A stretch of 64,000 bases of DNA, from positions 62,001 to 126,000 of the forward strand of contig JACMLU010000028.1 in assembly GCA_014379405.1 (NCBI GenBank). Direction: 5' to 3'. The notes beneath the pieces are model-generated. The model was not told the DNA's origin. It saw nothing but the letters and a program-made list of their open reading frames with translations, and ran no database searches. The stretch is from Flavobacterium sp. (GTDB lineage: Bacteria > Bacteroidota > Bacteroidia > Flavobacteriales > Flavobacteriaceae). Both the position numbers and the translations under genes were made by a program. Shown piece by piece: positions 16,445-26,217 of this stretch. Position 1 is the first letter of the stretch. Each line of letters opens with the position of its first letter.

Positions 16445-17362
16445 TTACTTCTTTTCAATTAATCCTTTTAAAACAGCTGACGAAATTGTCGTAATCGTTC
16501 CGTGTTTGTGCCCTTCGGGAAGAGATATTTTATACGACACATCTTCGAAATTTACAAAATCGGAAGTGCTTAAGGCTTTGTAATTTTTGGAGCCGTAATT
16601 GTCATAATACAGCAACCAGTTTTTACCGACTTTAACAACTGTTGGTCCTTCTGATAAATATTCTGTTAAGGGTTTTGATCTTTTTTCGAATGGTCCTAAA
16701 GGTGATTTTCCGAAAGCTACTTCTATGTTTCGCATTGGTCTCGTGTTGTCTTTTAAAACCAGAACGTAATCCTTTTTACCTTTTTTTACAATCACACAAT
16801 CGATGACGCTGAAACCTGGGTCGTAATATAATTTGGTATCCGAAAAGGTTTTGAAATCCTTTGTGGTTACATAATACATACGGTGGTTATTTTTCTCGTC
16901 TTCTACTCCTTTTTCGAATCGGAATGGGATTGTGGATGCCCAAATAATGATGTATTCTTTTTTGACATCGTCATAAAAAATTTCGGGTGCCCATACGTTT
17001 ACGACTTCGGATTCGTGTTTCATTACGGGAATGTATTCCTGCTTTGACCAATGAATCAAATCGTTAGAACTGGCGTATCCAAAACCGTTTCCGCCTTTCC
17101 AGTCGGTTGTCCAAACCATATGGTAGGTTCCGTCAGCACCTTTTGTGATGGAGGGATCACGCATTATTTTGCTGGCTCCGATTTCGGGTTTTAGGAATGA
17201 TCCTTCCAAACCTTTCCAGTTGTAGCCGTCTTCACTGTATGCTAAATACAAACCTTCTGTAGCGGGTTCCCTGAAAGAAGTGAAAAGAAAAATTTCCTTT
17301 TTTTTCTGGGAATAGCTGACAGCAAAAAGTGAAAGCGTTAGTATGATGAATATTTTTTTCAT
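16445..17362 (-). CDS. GH43-like five-bladed propeller glycosidase
   Basis: A 305-residue protein with a signal peptide (1-18). The GH43 catalytic triad is present in order: Asp69 in MRDPS (base), Asp188 in VIDCV (pKa modulator) and Glu238 in SEGP (acid). WAPE is at 124-127. It is short for the family, with no accessory module. GH43 enzymes are mostly alpha-L-arabinofuranosidases, beta-xylosidases or exo-galactosidases; in a pectin locus, arabinan or galactan side-chain trimming is most likely. It lies 67 nt downstream of the GH28 gene, the gap being filled by a 33-nt palindrome. Confidence 0.83.
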   Translation of the reverse strand: MKKIFIILTLSLFAVSYSQKKKEIFLFTSFREPATEGLYLAYSEDGYNWKGLEGSFLKPEIGASKIMRDPSITKGADGTYHMVWTTDWKGGNGFGYASSNDLIHWSKQEYIPVMKHESEVVNVWAPEIFYDDVKKEYIIIWASTIPFRFEKGVEDEKNNHRMYYVTTKDFKTFSDTKLYYDPGFSVIDCVIVKKGKKDYVLVLKDNTRPMRNIEVAFGKSPLGPFEKRSKPLTEYLSEGPTVVKVGKNWLLYYDNYGSKNYKALSTSDFVNFEDVSYKISLPEGHKHGTITTISSAVLKGLIEKK

Positions 17363-17380
17363 TGTACCGTTATTGGTTTA

Positions 17381-17413
17381 ATCTTTGTCAAAGTTTTGAA
17401 CTTTGACAAAGAT
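17381..17413. repeat. 33-nt palindrome, CTTTGTCAAAG variant
   Basis: Perfect 15-bp arms (ATCTTTGTCAAAGTT and complement) around a TTG loop. It has the same 15-3-15 layout as the CCTGACAGG elements but unrelated core sequence. Each arm again holds an odd palindrome centred on position 8. It begins 16 nt after the GH28 stop. Confidence 0.9.
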
Positions 17414-17429
17414 GCCTAACAATTGTTTT

Positions 17430-19004
17430 TTATTCTGTAATTGCTTTTTTATCCAGATCTTTCCCTTTTTTCACAACGGTACTTACATTATTAAATACAT
17501 TGTTTTTCAGGAAAATATTCTTGGTTTCTTTTCCATCGGCTTCGATAAAAACATCGGTGGTGTTGAATGGAAAATTGTTGTTGATCATAATATTTGATGC
17601 GTTGTCGATTTTGATAACCGGAACTCCCTTGATTGGAGTTGAAGAACCTACGTTGTCCAAAATGAGGTTCTTGGCATCCGAAATTTTGAAAGACGAACCC
17701 ACTGTTGCATTCACTTTTACATCGTGAAATTCAACATCTGTTGCTGTAATCACCGTAAAACCTTCTTTGCCATCCATATTGATATTCGAAAAAGATATGT
17801 TTTGAATTGGCATTTCACTGATTCCGCGAACGAATCCGGCTTTGTTTACGTTTCCGCCCGTAACATTGCTGATGTGGATGTTTCTGAAAATTGGCGTGCG
17901 CTCTGTAACGGGCTCCACCGCATTGTCTTTATCATAGAACAAATCCAGAATAATGGCTTCTTCCTTGATGTTTTTCATCACGATATTGTCGACGCGAATG
18001 TCTTCGACCACTCCTCCACGACCACGGGCCGATTTGATTCTAATTCCTCTGTCAGTTCCGTCAAAAACACAGTTCGAAATCGTGATTTTTTTGATTCCGC
18101 CCGACATTTCGCTTCCAATGACAACACCTCCGTGACCGCTTAACATTGTACAGTTTGTAATGGTTACGTTCTCGGTTGCTTTTCCGTATTTACGACCGTC
18201 TGCATCGCGACCCGATTTGATGGTGATACAGTCGTCGCCAACGCTGATGTGACAGTTTGAAATGTGTACGTTGGTACAGGACGAAGGATTGATTCCGTCA
18301 GTATTTGGGGAATGTGGATTGTTAATTGTAATTCCCGTTATGTTTACATTGTCGCAAAATTCAGGATTTATGGTCCAGAAAGGCGAGTTTTTGAAGGTTA
18401 CGCCTTCTATTAAAATATTCTTGCAATTATAAGCCTGGAAAAAAGAAGGTCTGAAAAAGTGTTTGTCAATTGTTCTTTTGTAGTAAGGCTCGTAAACGAT
18501 TTCTTTGTTTTGCTCGACCCACATTTTTTGGTATTTGGTTTCCGGAATCGGGCCTTTGGCGGTTTCGATTCTGTAGACTTCGTTCCACCACGCTTTTCCT
18601 TGTCCGTCGATTACGCCTCTCCCTTTGATGGTGATATTCTCCACATCTTTGGCATAAAATAATGGCGAGAATGACTGCATCACGATTCCTTCGTAACGCA
18701 TTTCTACATACGGAAGGTAATCATCGAAATTCTCTGAAAATTTTAAAAGCGCACCGGAATCTAAATGGATGGTGATGTTGCTTTTTAGTTTTAAAGCTCC
18801 GGTTAAATATTCTCCGGCAGGAAAAAATATGGTTCCGCCTCCGTTTTTAGATGCTTTTTCGATGGCGTTCTGAATGGCTTCGGTGCATTTTATGCCTTTG
18901 TTGTTTCCGCCTTCATTTAAGATGTTTAACCAGCCGTCGTTTGCGAAAGCGGTGTTTAATCCTGTTATGAAGAAGAGTATTATTATGATATTTTTGATTT
19001 TCAT
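17430..19004 (-). CDS. GH28 polygalacturonase-family enzyme
   Basis: A 524-residue secreted right-handed beta-helix enzyme (signal peptide 1-21, ending AFA). All four GH28 active-site motifs are present: NTD with Asp236, DD at 257-258, GHG with His291 and RIK at 322-324. It should hydrolyse alpha-1,4-galacturonide bonds by an inverting mechanism. An exo-acting galacturonidase or rhamnogalacturonan hydrolase is also possible, because an insert (GKAWWNEVYRIETAKG and following) precedes the core. It sits between GH140 and GH43-like genes, 43 and 67 nt away, probably on one transcript. Confidence 0.94.
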   Translation of the reverse strand: MKIKNIIIILFFITGLNTAFANDGWLNILNEGGNNKGIKCTEAIQNAIEKASKNGGGTIFFPAGEYLTGALKLKSNITIHLDSGALLKFSENFDDYLPYVEMRYEGIVMQSFSPLFYAKDVENITIKGRGVIDGQGKAWWNEVYRIETAKGPIPETKYQKMWVEQNKEIVYEPYYKRTIDKHFFRPSFFQAYNCKNILIEGVTFKNSPFWTINPEFCDNVNITGITINNPHSPNTDGINPSSCTNVHISNCHISVGDDCITIKSGRDADGRKYGKATENVTITNCTMLSGHGGVVIGSEMSGGIKKITISNCVFDGTDRGIRIKSARGRGGVVEDIRVDNIVMKNIKEEAIILDLFYDKDNAVEPVTERTPIFRNIHISNVTGGNVNKAGFVRGISEMPIQNISFSNINMDGKEGFTVITATDVEFHDVKVNATVGSSFKISDAKNLILDNVGSSTPIKGVPVIKIDNASNIMINNNFPFNTTDVFIEADGKETKNIFLKNNVFNNVSTVVKKGKDLDKKAITE

Positions 19005-19020
19005 ATTGATATTTTTTTAG

Positions 19021-19043
19021 CACGCAGATTCGGCTGATTTTTG
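19021..19043. repeat. Imperfect GCAGATT direct repeats
   Basis: Units GCAGATTCG and GCAGATTA sit in the 43-nt gap between GH140 and GH28, related to the CAGATT family seen elsewhere but without a clear second arm. Confidence 0.35.
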
Positions 19044-19047
19044 CAGA

Positions 19048-20442
19048 TTATTTGTTTGACGTTAGAATTAGTACCCAGTCGTTTCCGTCTTCTTTTTTGC
19101 CGGAAGGCTGGAATTCTTTAGTTCCTTTGTTATCAAAAATTCCAATCTTTGTTTTTTCACCGTTTCTTGGGTCGTACCAGGTTGCGGTTACTTTATCTCC
19201 TGAAATTTTGCCCATATTTACGGTAATTTTTCTTCCGGTATAGGTATAAATCAAAGCATAATCATTTCCTCGGGTGGCGACCTGATAATCGTATTTTTTG
19301 CCTTGATTGGCCACTAATGTCTGGTCTGGAACTCTTTCTAAATACGGAAATTCCAACATCAGATTTTTGATGTACACCATTTGTCCGGCTCCCGGCGCAT
19401 TGATGGCCGATGACCATAATTCTTTGTTTCCGTAGGCCGGATTGTCGCCTTTTCTGAACATTTGCATTACGGCATTGTGCCCGTATATGTAACCTGCTCC
19501 TCCTGCAAAAACGGACCAATATCCATAGCGTCTTACATCATTGGCAGTCCATTTTGGCTGTAAAGTATCGTGCAGACCGTGTGGAATTCCTTCGTATGAT
19601 GGTTCTCCGTCAAGGGTTGGTTTGGTTGGTTTTAAATCCCAGTCTCTTTGAACAAATTTGAAATTGTCTTCTTTGAAAGAGTTTTTCAAAGTATCCTGAT
19701 CGTATCTTCTGTGACCTGATTGAAACATATTGAAATCCAGCCAGCTTGCGTTATGAAAATTCTCTGATGAATCGGTTCTTCCGAATGGGTGGAACGTTAC
19801 CAATTGATCTGGGTTACTTGTTTTTAAAATACTTCCGAGTGCGTTCCAAATGTCTTGAAATTTATCTCCATAGGTATCGCCACCGTTAAGCCAAATCACA
19901 TTGGTTCTGTTTTTATATCGGTCGGCCAAAAACTTGGCGTATTTAGTTGCCTGATCTTTGTTGACTTTATCTCCTTTTGAAACATTGGTTCCCCAAACGG
20001 GTACCATCGCTACATAAATTCCGTTTTTTTGGGCCACTTCCAAAGTGTAATCTACGTGATCCCAATAATCGTATTCTTCTTTGTTATTGAAATTATTTCC
20101 CGGAGTTGTTATCGGTTTCGAAACGTCTTCATTAACTAAAGCTTTATCTCCATACACATTTACCGCATTGATGTTATGCAAAACCATCACCTGAATTACG
20201 TTGAATCCTTTTGCTTTTCTGTCCTGAAAATATTTATCAACTCCTGCTCTGTCTAACTTTCCAAAGGTCAGCCAACCGGTATCACCCAACCAGAAAAACG
20301 GTTTTCCATCTTCGGTTACGAAATAATGCTGGTTTTTGGATACTTTAAGTTTTGGCAATTTTTTGGATTGCGAAAATCCGCTTTGTGCCGTAAACATAAA
20401 GCATATACAAAGGGCATATAAATATTTTATTTTCAGATTCAT
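19048..20442 (-). CDS. GH140 (DUF4038) apiosidase-like enzyme
   Basis: A 464-residue exported TIM-barrel protein (signal peptide about 1-25) with a short C-terminal beta-domain (putative collagen-binding type, about 375-464). N-terminal FWLGDTGWLTFGKL and FNVIQVMVLH are typical of DUF4038/GH140. Candidate catalytic residues are Asp189 in LNGGD and Glu280 in LDGEP; the characterised apiosidase BT1012 has an Asp/Glu pair at very similar positions. GH140 releases apiose-linked side chains A and B from RG-II, so this gene is one of the strongest hints that RG-II is a substrate. Confidence 0.88.
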   Translation of the reverse strand: MNLKIKYLYALCICFMFTAQSGFSQSKKLPKLKVSKNQHYFVTEDGKPFFWLGDTGWLTFGKLDRAGVDKYFQDRKAKGFNVIQVMVLHNINAVNVYGDKALVNEDVSKPITTPGNNFNNKEEYDYWDHVDYTLEVAQKNGIYVAMVPVWGTNVSKGDKVNKDQATKYAKFLADRYKNRTNVIWLNGGDTYGDKFQDIWNALGSILKTSNPDQLVTFHPFGRTDSSENFHNASWLDFNMFQSGHRRYDQDTLKNSFKEDNFKFVQRDWDLKPTKPTLDGEPSYEGIPHGLHDTLQPKWTANDVRRYGYWSVFAGGAGYIYGHNAVMQMFRKGDNPAYGNKELWSSAINAPGAGQMVYIKNLMLEFPYLERVPDQTLVANQGKKYDYQVATRGNDYALIYTYTGRKITVNMGKISGDKVTATWYDPRNGEKTKIGIFDNKGTKEFQPSGKKEDGNDWVLILTSNK

Positions 20443-20461
20443 TTTTGAAAGTATTTTGAAA

Positions 20462-23400
20462 TTATTTTTTTATTATGAACAGTACTTTTTCCTTCACATC
20501 AGAAGCTGGAATTGTAACTTTTTTTCCACCACTAATGTTTGCATTTTCCGATACGCTTCCATTGGTTGCATTAATTGAATAGACATCGAAATCCCCTTTA
20601 TATGCTGAAAGATCTAATGAAATATCTTGAGAATTCTTCGTGTAAAAAAGATAGGCTTTCCCTTTATTTTCCAATGTCCAAAGATTGTCTGAGAAAGAAT
20701 TTCCATTAACAAATTTCATACTACTAATCGCCGAATAGAATGCCGGAATTTCTATTTTTGGAATATTAGGCAACGACCCACCCGCCATTAAAACCGACCA
20801 TCCAAAACGAGAAGATCCATCGGTAGAATACAAGACTACTTTCTCCGAATATTTTTCGCGATATTCACGAACAGCCCTGTATACCTGATCATCTGTTTCT
20901 TTGCCTACTCTCAATTTTCGGGCGTGTTGGCGTGGTGCTAAATTCAAACCGCCTTCAGGAGCATAAGCTGTTCCGTCTTCTTTGTAATACCAATACCGAA
21001 TATCGATTGCATCTACAGTTTTGGCTCTATTGGCATCATTCAAAATAGCATCTTGCACATCTTTGGTGGCGCTCAATCCGATGATTCCATTTTTGCCTGT
21101 TTCCGTTTTCCATTTTTGGACTTCATCCAACCAAAATTGCATAAAGTGAAGTGGGCCTGTATATTCGGCACTGGTCAACTGAATGACGTTAGAATTATCT
21201 TGAAAATTTTCCAATGATTTTCGGATAAATCCTTGGTGTAATTTTCTTCTTGCCGGATTCGTAACGTCATAAAATTGTTCCGCCATAAAAATACGCTTGT
21301 CTCCAGCATAAGGCGGTGGTTCAGGAAAACCTGTACTGCTGATATTATTAGCCGAACGCCAAGGAGAACTAGACCAATGCGCACCCGCTTCTATAATATT
21401 GTGCTGGAAATACTGTTGGTTGACCAACAATTGTCCGTTCGTTTCCGCTAAATTGGCAAAACGAGCCAATCGATTCCAATACCAATCATTGAATTTTGTC
21501 AAATCATATTTGCTTAATTGATCCCAAGCCAAATCCTGTCCGCTTCTGGCGAATGGTTGCTCGTAAAACGGAGGCCAAACATCCGAATCGAAACGGCGAA
21601 CGCGCTCGTGATCATCCATTCTTCGTTCGTACCACAAGCCATAATTATGTTCTAAGGCTATCATATTATTAGTCGCCAAATAATCAACCACTTCGTTGAT
21701 ATTATCCGTTAATCCAGTACCTGTTCTACCTGGAACAAATCGGGTTATATGTGGCACAGCTTTAGAAACATCACTATCTCTAAGACTACCTCGCCACCAA
21801 GGCACGCTTAATCGGTTTCCGGCAATTAATTTATCATCATAAGTAAGCCAACCATTTTGGGTCATTACTTTAGATTTATTGTTGGCAATTGTAGAATTTA
21901 TTTTTAAATCGTTGGCGTTTTTAAGCCCCGAAGCATTTGAATTAATTGGATTGGATTTAGAAACTTCGGCAATAAATTCTGGTAAACTCTGCTTTACAGC
22001 CACTGAATTTTTAGTCAATTCTTGAGCCACTTCAACAGCAGGACTAGAGGAAGGCTCCGAACCTAAATCATAAATATGGGAATCTACCGGAAGTTTTCCT
22101 AGTCTATTTTCTAACTGTGCATAAAACAAACTTCTAGGACTAATATGGCCGTTTACCTCTTTCCAATGACCGTCCCCAGCCATAATGCCACCCCAAACTC
22201 CAAAAGCCCAGTTTTGCGCCGTTGGTGGATTGTAACATTCTATTTTTGAGGCTGAAGTTTCCCAAATCACACTATTGGCGGCAGTCCAACCAGCACCTCT
22301 ACCATTTTGCTCTCGGTTGTTAAAGTTCAAAGCATTGCCATCAATATAGGCAATATCAAATAATACGCCCGTGGCCCAACTACCAATAGCTCCACTGTTA
22401 TTAAAAGGCAAATGGGATTCGCATTGTACAAAAACATTGGGTCCCGTAGTTCCAAATCCGCCAACTGCAAAATCGTGATAGCCGTATTCGGAGTAACAAC
22501 GTTGAAACAAAGTTTGTTGACCTTCGGTATAAAAAGTGTGTCTTCTGAAACCTGCAATTTCCGAGATTGGTTCGGTTGCGATACAATCTTCAACAGTAAT
22601 TTGTTGGGCTGATTTTAGTAGAGAAACCGCTCCACCTGCAAAGTGCTTAAAATTGACTTGTTTTACCCAAATATTCTTTGCGTTTTCGATGCTAATTCCT
22701 AACCATCTGTGTTCTTCGTCTTTTGGATTCGAAGCATTATAGGTTGATTTCATCAAAATATTTTCAATTCCAATTTGTTCGATTCTTCCCGACCAAGTGT
22801 ATATTGTAACTTTTGAAGTTCCATAAGCATCGTCCAAAGCCATTGTCAAAGGAGCATTTAATGTCACTTCATTCCCATTTACTTTGGTCACCACTCTATT
22901 CCAAGAGATATCCCAATCATTTTTTTTCCAGCCAATCCAAGAAGTTTCGGCTCCAAAATCATCCATCTTCAATTCCTTGATCCAATTATCGGTCAAAGGT
23001 TTGCTAATGATAATTTCGTCGGATGTTTTTAATTTGGAAGCGTTTTTTAATTGGATTTTTTGTATTCCAAGCGGTGTATAAGAAATCGCAAATTCAAAAG
23101 TATCTCCCAACTTTTTATCATCCACTCCCAAAACTCGGATTACAGATTCTCTTTTTAATCCAGTTCCCAACAATACTGTTCCATTATCATTGTTTCCACT
23201 TCCGCGCAAAACAACACCCGAAGTTTTGATGTATAAAGTTCCGCTAACTTTAAACGTTCCTTTATCTAAAAGAACTGCGCCACGAAAACCCGATTTGTTT
23301 GGTTTTAATGCACTGACATAATCAATTGCTGCTTGGATAATTTGGGTGGCATCTTGTTCTTGTTTTGGAACAAAAATTTTATTTTCCACATTCGGAATTG

Positions 23401-23647
23401 CTTTTTCAGAAGCCATATAACCGGCATACGAAAAATCAGGAATTTGCTTCGCCAGTTCGCCTTTCAGGCTCGGGTGGTTTCCTAGTTTATCTGAAGTAAC
23501 AGAAAGTTTTCCTTCTTTGGTTTTTGCAATATCAGGAAATGTGTTTTGTGCAACTCCATTGATGATGCAAAAAAGCAAAACAAAACCGGACAAAATCATT
23601 TTATCTTTTTGAAGAGCGATTCTATTTTTGAGTTGTATAAAATTCAC
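20462..23647 (-). CDS. Two-domain beta-helix plus barrel-like protein (DUF6298-type C-terminus)
   Basis: A 1061-residue secreted protein. The GTG start at 23645-23647 gives a basic n-region before the hydrophobic stretch; an ATG at 23599 would leave no positive charge, so GTG is preferred. Residues about 90-520 form a pectate-lyase-like beta-helix (IIQAAIDYVSAL, GVVLRGSGNNDNGTVLLG, WVKQVNFKHFAGGAV, VEDCIATEPISEIAG). Residues about 600-1060 form a separate domain with barrel-like segments (LEHNYGLWYERRMDDHERVR, LVNQQYFQHNIIEAGAHW, QLTSAEYTGPLHFMQFW, AIDIRYWYYKEDG), probably DUF6298. Activity is unknown; pectin-directed lyase or hydrolase by context. It is separated from the PL1 gene upstream by a terminator-like hairpin. 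Confidence 0.68.
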   Translation of the reverse strand: MNFIQLKNRIALQKDKMILSGFVLLFCIINGVAQNTFPDIAKTKEGKLSVTSDKLGNHPSLKGELAKQIPDFSYAGYMASEKAIPNVENKIFVPKQEQDATQIIQAAIDYVSALKPNKSGFRGAVLLDKGTFKVSGTLYIKTSGVVLRGSGNNDNGTVLLGTGLKRESVIRVLGVDDKKLGDTFEFAISYTPLGIQKIQLKNASKLKTSDEIIISKPLTDNWIKELKMDDFGAETSWIGWKKNDWDISWNRVVTKVNGNEVTLNAPLTMALDDAYGTSKVTIYTWSGRIEQIGIENILMKSTYNASNPKDEEHRWLGISIENAKNIWVKQVNFKHFAGGAVSLLKSAQQITVEDCIATEPISEIAGFRRHTFYTEGQQTLFQRCYSEYGYHDFAVGGFGTTGPNVFVQCESHLPFNNSGAIGSWATGVLFDIAYIDGNALNFNNREQNGRGAGWTAANSVIWETSASKIECYNPPTAQNWAFGVWGGIMAGDGHWKEVNGHISPRSLFYAQLENRLGKLPVDSHIYDLGSEPSSSPAVEVAQELTKNSVAVKQSLPEFIAEVSKSNPINSNASGLKNANDLKINSTIANNKSKVMTQNGWLTYDDKLIAGNRLSVPWWRGSLRDSDVSKAVPHITRFVPGRTGTGLTDNINEVVDYLATNNMIALEHNYGLWYERRMDDHERVRRFDSDVWPPFYEQPFARSGQDLAWDQLSKYDLTKFNDWYWNRLARFANLAETNGQLLVNQQYFQHNIIEAGAHWSSSPWRSANNISSTGFPEPPPYAGDKRIFMAEQFYDVTNPARRKLHQGFIRKSLENFQDNSNVIQLTSAEYTGPLHFMQFWLDEVQKWKTETGKNGIIGLSATKDVQDAILNDANRAKTVDAIDIRYWYYKEDGTAYAPEGGLNLAPRQHARKLRVGKETDDQVYRAVREYREKYSEKVVLYSTDGSSRFGWSVLMAGGSLPNIPKIEIPAFYSAISSMKFVNGNSFSDNLWTLENKGKAYLFYTKNSQDISLDLSAYKGDFDVYSINATNGSVSENANISGGKKVTIPASDVKEKVLFIIKK

Positions 23648-23696
23648 TTTTAAACTTTTAAATATTGTTTGGTAAGTTGATTCTTTGATTATACCT

Positions 23697-23722
23697 AAAA
23701 AAATGCACCGAGCCTAAGGCTC
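23697..23722 (-). terminator. Possible intrinsic terminator after PL1
   Basis: On the minus strand a GAGCC-TTA-GGCTC hairpin (23710-23722) just after the PL1 stop is followed after 6 nt by a run of seven T (23697-23703). The stem is short and the T-run is offset, so partial read-through into the next gene is likely. Confidence 0.42.
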
Positions 23723-23726
23723 TATT

Positions 23727-25433
23727 TTACTGCAATAATCCTTTGGACTTTGCCAAAGTATCGGTATTGTTTTCGGCTTTCGACCAATCAGTTTTTTGAG
23801 TTGGATCGATACCGTTAAAATATTTTTCTAAGTTGGTATATCCATCTCCATTCAAATCTTTATTAGCATCAGTAGCATCTTTTGGATTCAAACCATATTT
23901 CTTCTCCCAGTTGTCCGGAATTCCGTCATTATCCGAGTCTTTATAAGCTTTCCCTTTGTATTCTGGATAACCGCCCACTTGATTTGGGTTGGTTATAATT
24001 CCTTTTTTATACGAATCGGCAGGCAATCTTCTTTTGATAAATTCTTTGCCAATGTTGTTTTCTAAACCGTCTTTAACCTCAATTTTTCCTGTTCGAACTT
24101 GTTTGATAATTCGTTCGTCAACGGCATCCCTTTTTGGAATTGTTGCCCCAACATTGTTCAACACAAACTCATACGCTTCTTCTGCCTTCATTATTTTAAA
24201 TTGTGGCATTGCGAATGGTTTTGGCTGTTTGATTAATTCTAAATATTCTTTTGATTGTTCCAACGAAAGGTCTTCGAGTTGAATTCCACCATTCCAATTG
24301 TCGGCAGTAACTTCAGGAGATCCATTTATATAATTTCCAGAAACATAAGCTCTACCAAAAGTTTTTGGTTTCATATAACCCGATTCTGGCTTCAAGATTC
24401 TGTAACGAATAGGCTCGTCTTTAGGAGTTATTGGTCCCGGCTTGAAATAATTGTTGATGATATTAAACATGGAACGATAATCTCCGCCATCCAAAGAACG
24501 GTTCCACCAATTGAAAATCACGTTATTTACAAAATTGAAGTCGCCATACATCCCGATAGAAGCATTTCTGGAAATGTTATCGGCCCATAAATTTCGCATA
24601 AAGGTACTGTTCAAACCTCCAATAGTACTTCCGAAAGCGTGATTGTAAGTGTCCATCCCTTCTGAAGAAATCGTGTTTTGAATGGTAATATTTACCGCTG
24701 GTAATTTTTCCAATTTGGATTTATCATTTGCCTGAAACTGGTGTCTGTACAAAGAAATATTTTCGTCTAAACCCCAACTTACCGAGCAGTGATCAATGAT
24801 GATGTTCCCCATTGGATTTCCTCCCAATGCATCATCTCTTCGAGTTACATCGGTGGCACCTCTACGAAAACGCATATGTCTTATGATAACATCGTGCGTA
24901 TCGATTTCCAAAGTTTCGCCTGCGATACAAATACCATCGCCCGGCGCTGTTTGACCCGCAATAGTAACATAAGGAGCACGCATACTGATGCGGTTTTTCA
25001 ATCGGATAATTCCCGAAACATTGAATACGATGGTTCTTGTACCAACTGCTTCGCAAGCTTCCCTGAAAGTTCCTTTTCCATTATCTTCCAAGCTAGTTAT
25101 CACAAATATCTTTCCGCCACGACCACCTTGGGTAAAAGCTCCACCACCTTCGGCTCCAGGAAATGCTGGAATTTCGGAAGGTACAAAATCTTTAGGATAC
25201 GAAGCCCAAGGTAAATAAGGTCTGCCGTGTTTTGCTTCTTCCTTGAGCACATTTTCGTTGCTTTTCCAAATTTCACCTAATCGGATTTCTTCTTTTGCCA
25301 AAATAGAATCTGTTTTGGCTTGAAGTTCTTTAGGAATTTCTGGATATTGGGCAAATACCGATGAAAAAGTCAGGCAAAAAGTTATTGCCATCATTACCTT
25401 CTTCGAAAAGTTATTTTGAAAAATGTTAAACAT
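23727..25433 (-). CDS. PL1 pectate lyase-family protein (copy A)
   Basis: A 568-residue exported protein (signal peptide about 1-28). A leading helical segment is followed by the PL1 beta-helix from about residue 90: AFPGAEGGGAFTQGGRGG, IVFNVSGIIRL, VTIAGQTAPGDGI, IIRHMRFRRG, IIDHCSVSWGLDEN. The C-terminus carries thrombospondin-type-3-like calcium motifs (DSDNDGIPDNWEKKYGLNP, DLNGDGYTNLEKY). It cleaves polygalacturonate by beta-elimination, by family. It is strongly similar to the PL1 at 26218-27921, with DUF3826 between them. No type IX secretion C-terminal signal was noticed, so a periplasmic or membrane-associated location is assumed. Confidence 0.93.
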   Translation of the reverse strand: MFNIFQNNFSKKVMMAITFCLTFSSVFAQYPEIPKELQAKTDSILAKEEIRLGEIWKSNENVLKEEAKHGRPYLPWASYPKDFVPSEIPAFPGAEGGGAFTQGGRGGKIFVITSLEDNGKGTFREACEAVGTRTIVFNVSGIIRLKNRISMRAPYVTIAGQTAPGDGICIAGETLEIDTHDVIIRHMRFRRGATDVTRRDDALGGNPMGNIIIDHCSVSWGLDENISLYRHQFQANDKSKLEKLPAVNITIQNTISSEGMDTYNHAFGSTIGGLNSTFMRNLWADNISRNASIGMYGDFNFVNNVIFNWWNRSLDGGDYRSMFNIINNYFKPGPITPKDEPIRYRILKPESGYMKPKTFGRAYVSGNYINGSPEVTADNWNGGIQLEDLSLEQSKEYLELIKQPKPFAMPQFKIMKAEEAYEFVLNNVGATIPKRDAVDERIIKQVRTGKIEVKDGLENNIGKEFIKRRLPADSYKKGIITNPNQVGGYPEYKGKAYKDSDNDGIPDNWEKKYGLNPKDATDANKDLNGDGYTNLEKYFNGIDPTQKTDWSKAENNTDTLAKSKGLLQ

Positions 25434-25474
25434 TGAAATTGTTTTTAGTAATTATACTTTTAAAAAATCAGAAC

Positions 25475-26143
25475 TTATTTACCCGATTTAGCTTTTTCGC
25501 GTTCTTCCACACGTTTGTGCCAATCGGTACTTTCTTTGTTCAAATCGTATCCTTCTTTAGATAAATAATTATTGATTCTTCCTTTGTATTTACCAAACCA
25601 AGCGTGTTTTTCTTTGGATGAACCTCCGTCCATTGCGTGTTCTCTGGCTTCAACCAAAGCATCGTAAATGTATTTTTTTTGTGCTTCGGTTAAATTAGGT
25701 AACATATCGTTATAACCGGCAACCGTAATTGGCAAAACGCCATACGTCATTCCGTCTTTTACTTCGATAATTTTAGCTTCGTTTAATTGAGTGCCTAATT
25801 TTTTCAAATAGGATTTGTGCAATTTATCAATTGCTTTGTCGGCATCGGCTTTCAGTTTATCAATTGCTGCGTTTTGTTTTTCTTTAGCTAAAGTTCCACT
25901 TTTTACTTTAGCGATTTCAGCATCTCTAGCATCCTGAATTTTACTCAAATCACGAAATTGTTGCGCAATAATATTAGTTACGGCTACTTCTTTTTTAGTA
26001 TTTGCCAAAGCTAATTTAGCCACAATTTTGGCTGCTCGTTCATTGGTAACTTTGATATATTCTGGGTCTGTATTTTGAGCACTGATTTTGCAAAAAGCAA
26101 ACAGCAGCAACAATAGACTTAGACTTAATTTTTTAATTGACAT
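25475..26143 (-). CDS. DUF3826 family secreted protein
   Basis: A 222-residue protein with a signal peptide (1-22, ending ISAQ). It is rich in charged helices (AAKIVAKLALANTKKEVAVT, DKLKADADKAIDKLHKSYLK), followed by YGVLPITVAGYNDMLPNLTE, EAREHAMDGGSSKEKHAWFG and KYKGRINNYLSKEGYDL. The family is common beside PL1 lyases in Bacteroidetes pectin loci and has no known reaction, as far as I know. Position between two PL1 paralogues suggests an accessory role: binding oligogalacturonides, or a chaperone or scaffold for the lyases. The helical nature argues against a glycosidase. Confidence 0.8.
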   Translation of the reverse strand: MSIKKLSLSLLLLLFAFCKISAQNTDPEYIKVTNERAAKIVAKLALANTKKEVAVTNIIAQQFRDLSKIQDARDAEIAKVKSGTLAKEKQNAAIDKLKADADKAIDKLHKSYLKKLGTQLNEAKIIEVKDGMTYGVLPITVAGYNDMLPNLTEAQKKYIYDALVEAREHAMDGGSSKEKHAWFGKYKGRINNYLSKEGYDLNKESTDWHKRVEEREKAKSGK

Positions 26144-26160
26144 AATTTTAATTTTTTAAT

Positions 26161-26212
26161 AAAGTAGCAAGTCAAAGGTCATAAAGTTAAGAAAACTTTG
26201 TCTTGCTACTTT
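26161..26212. other. Hairpin between PL1 copy B and DUF3826
   Basis: Perfect 11-bp arms AAAGTAGCAAG/CTTGCTACTTT, with inner AAAG/CTTT pairing, fill the gap right after the PL1 stop. No T-run follows on the minus strand. It may stabilise the upstream mRNA or attenuate. Confidence 0.6.
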
Positions 26213-26217
26213 TGAAT

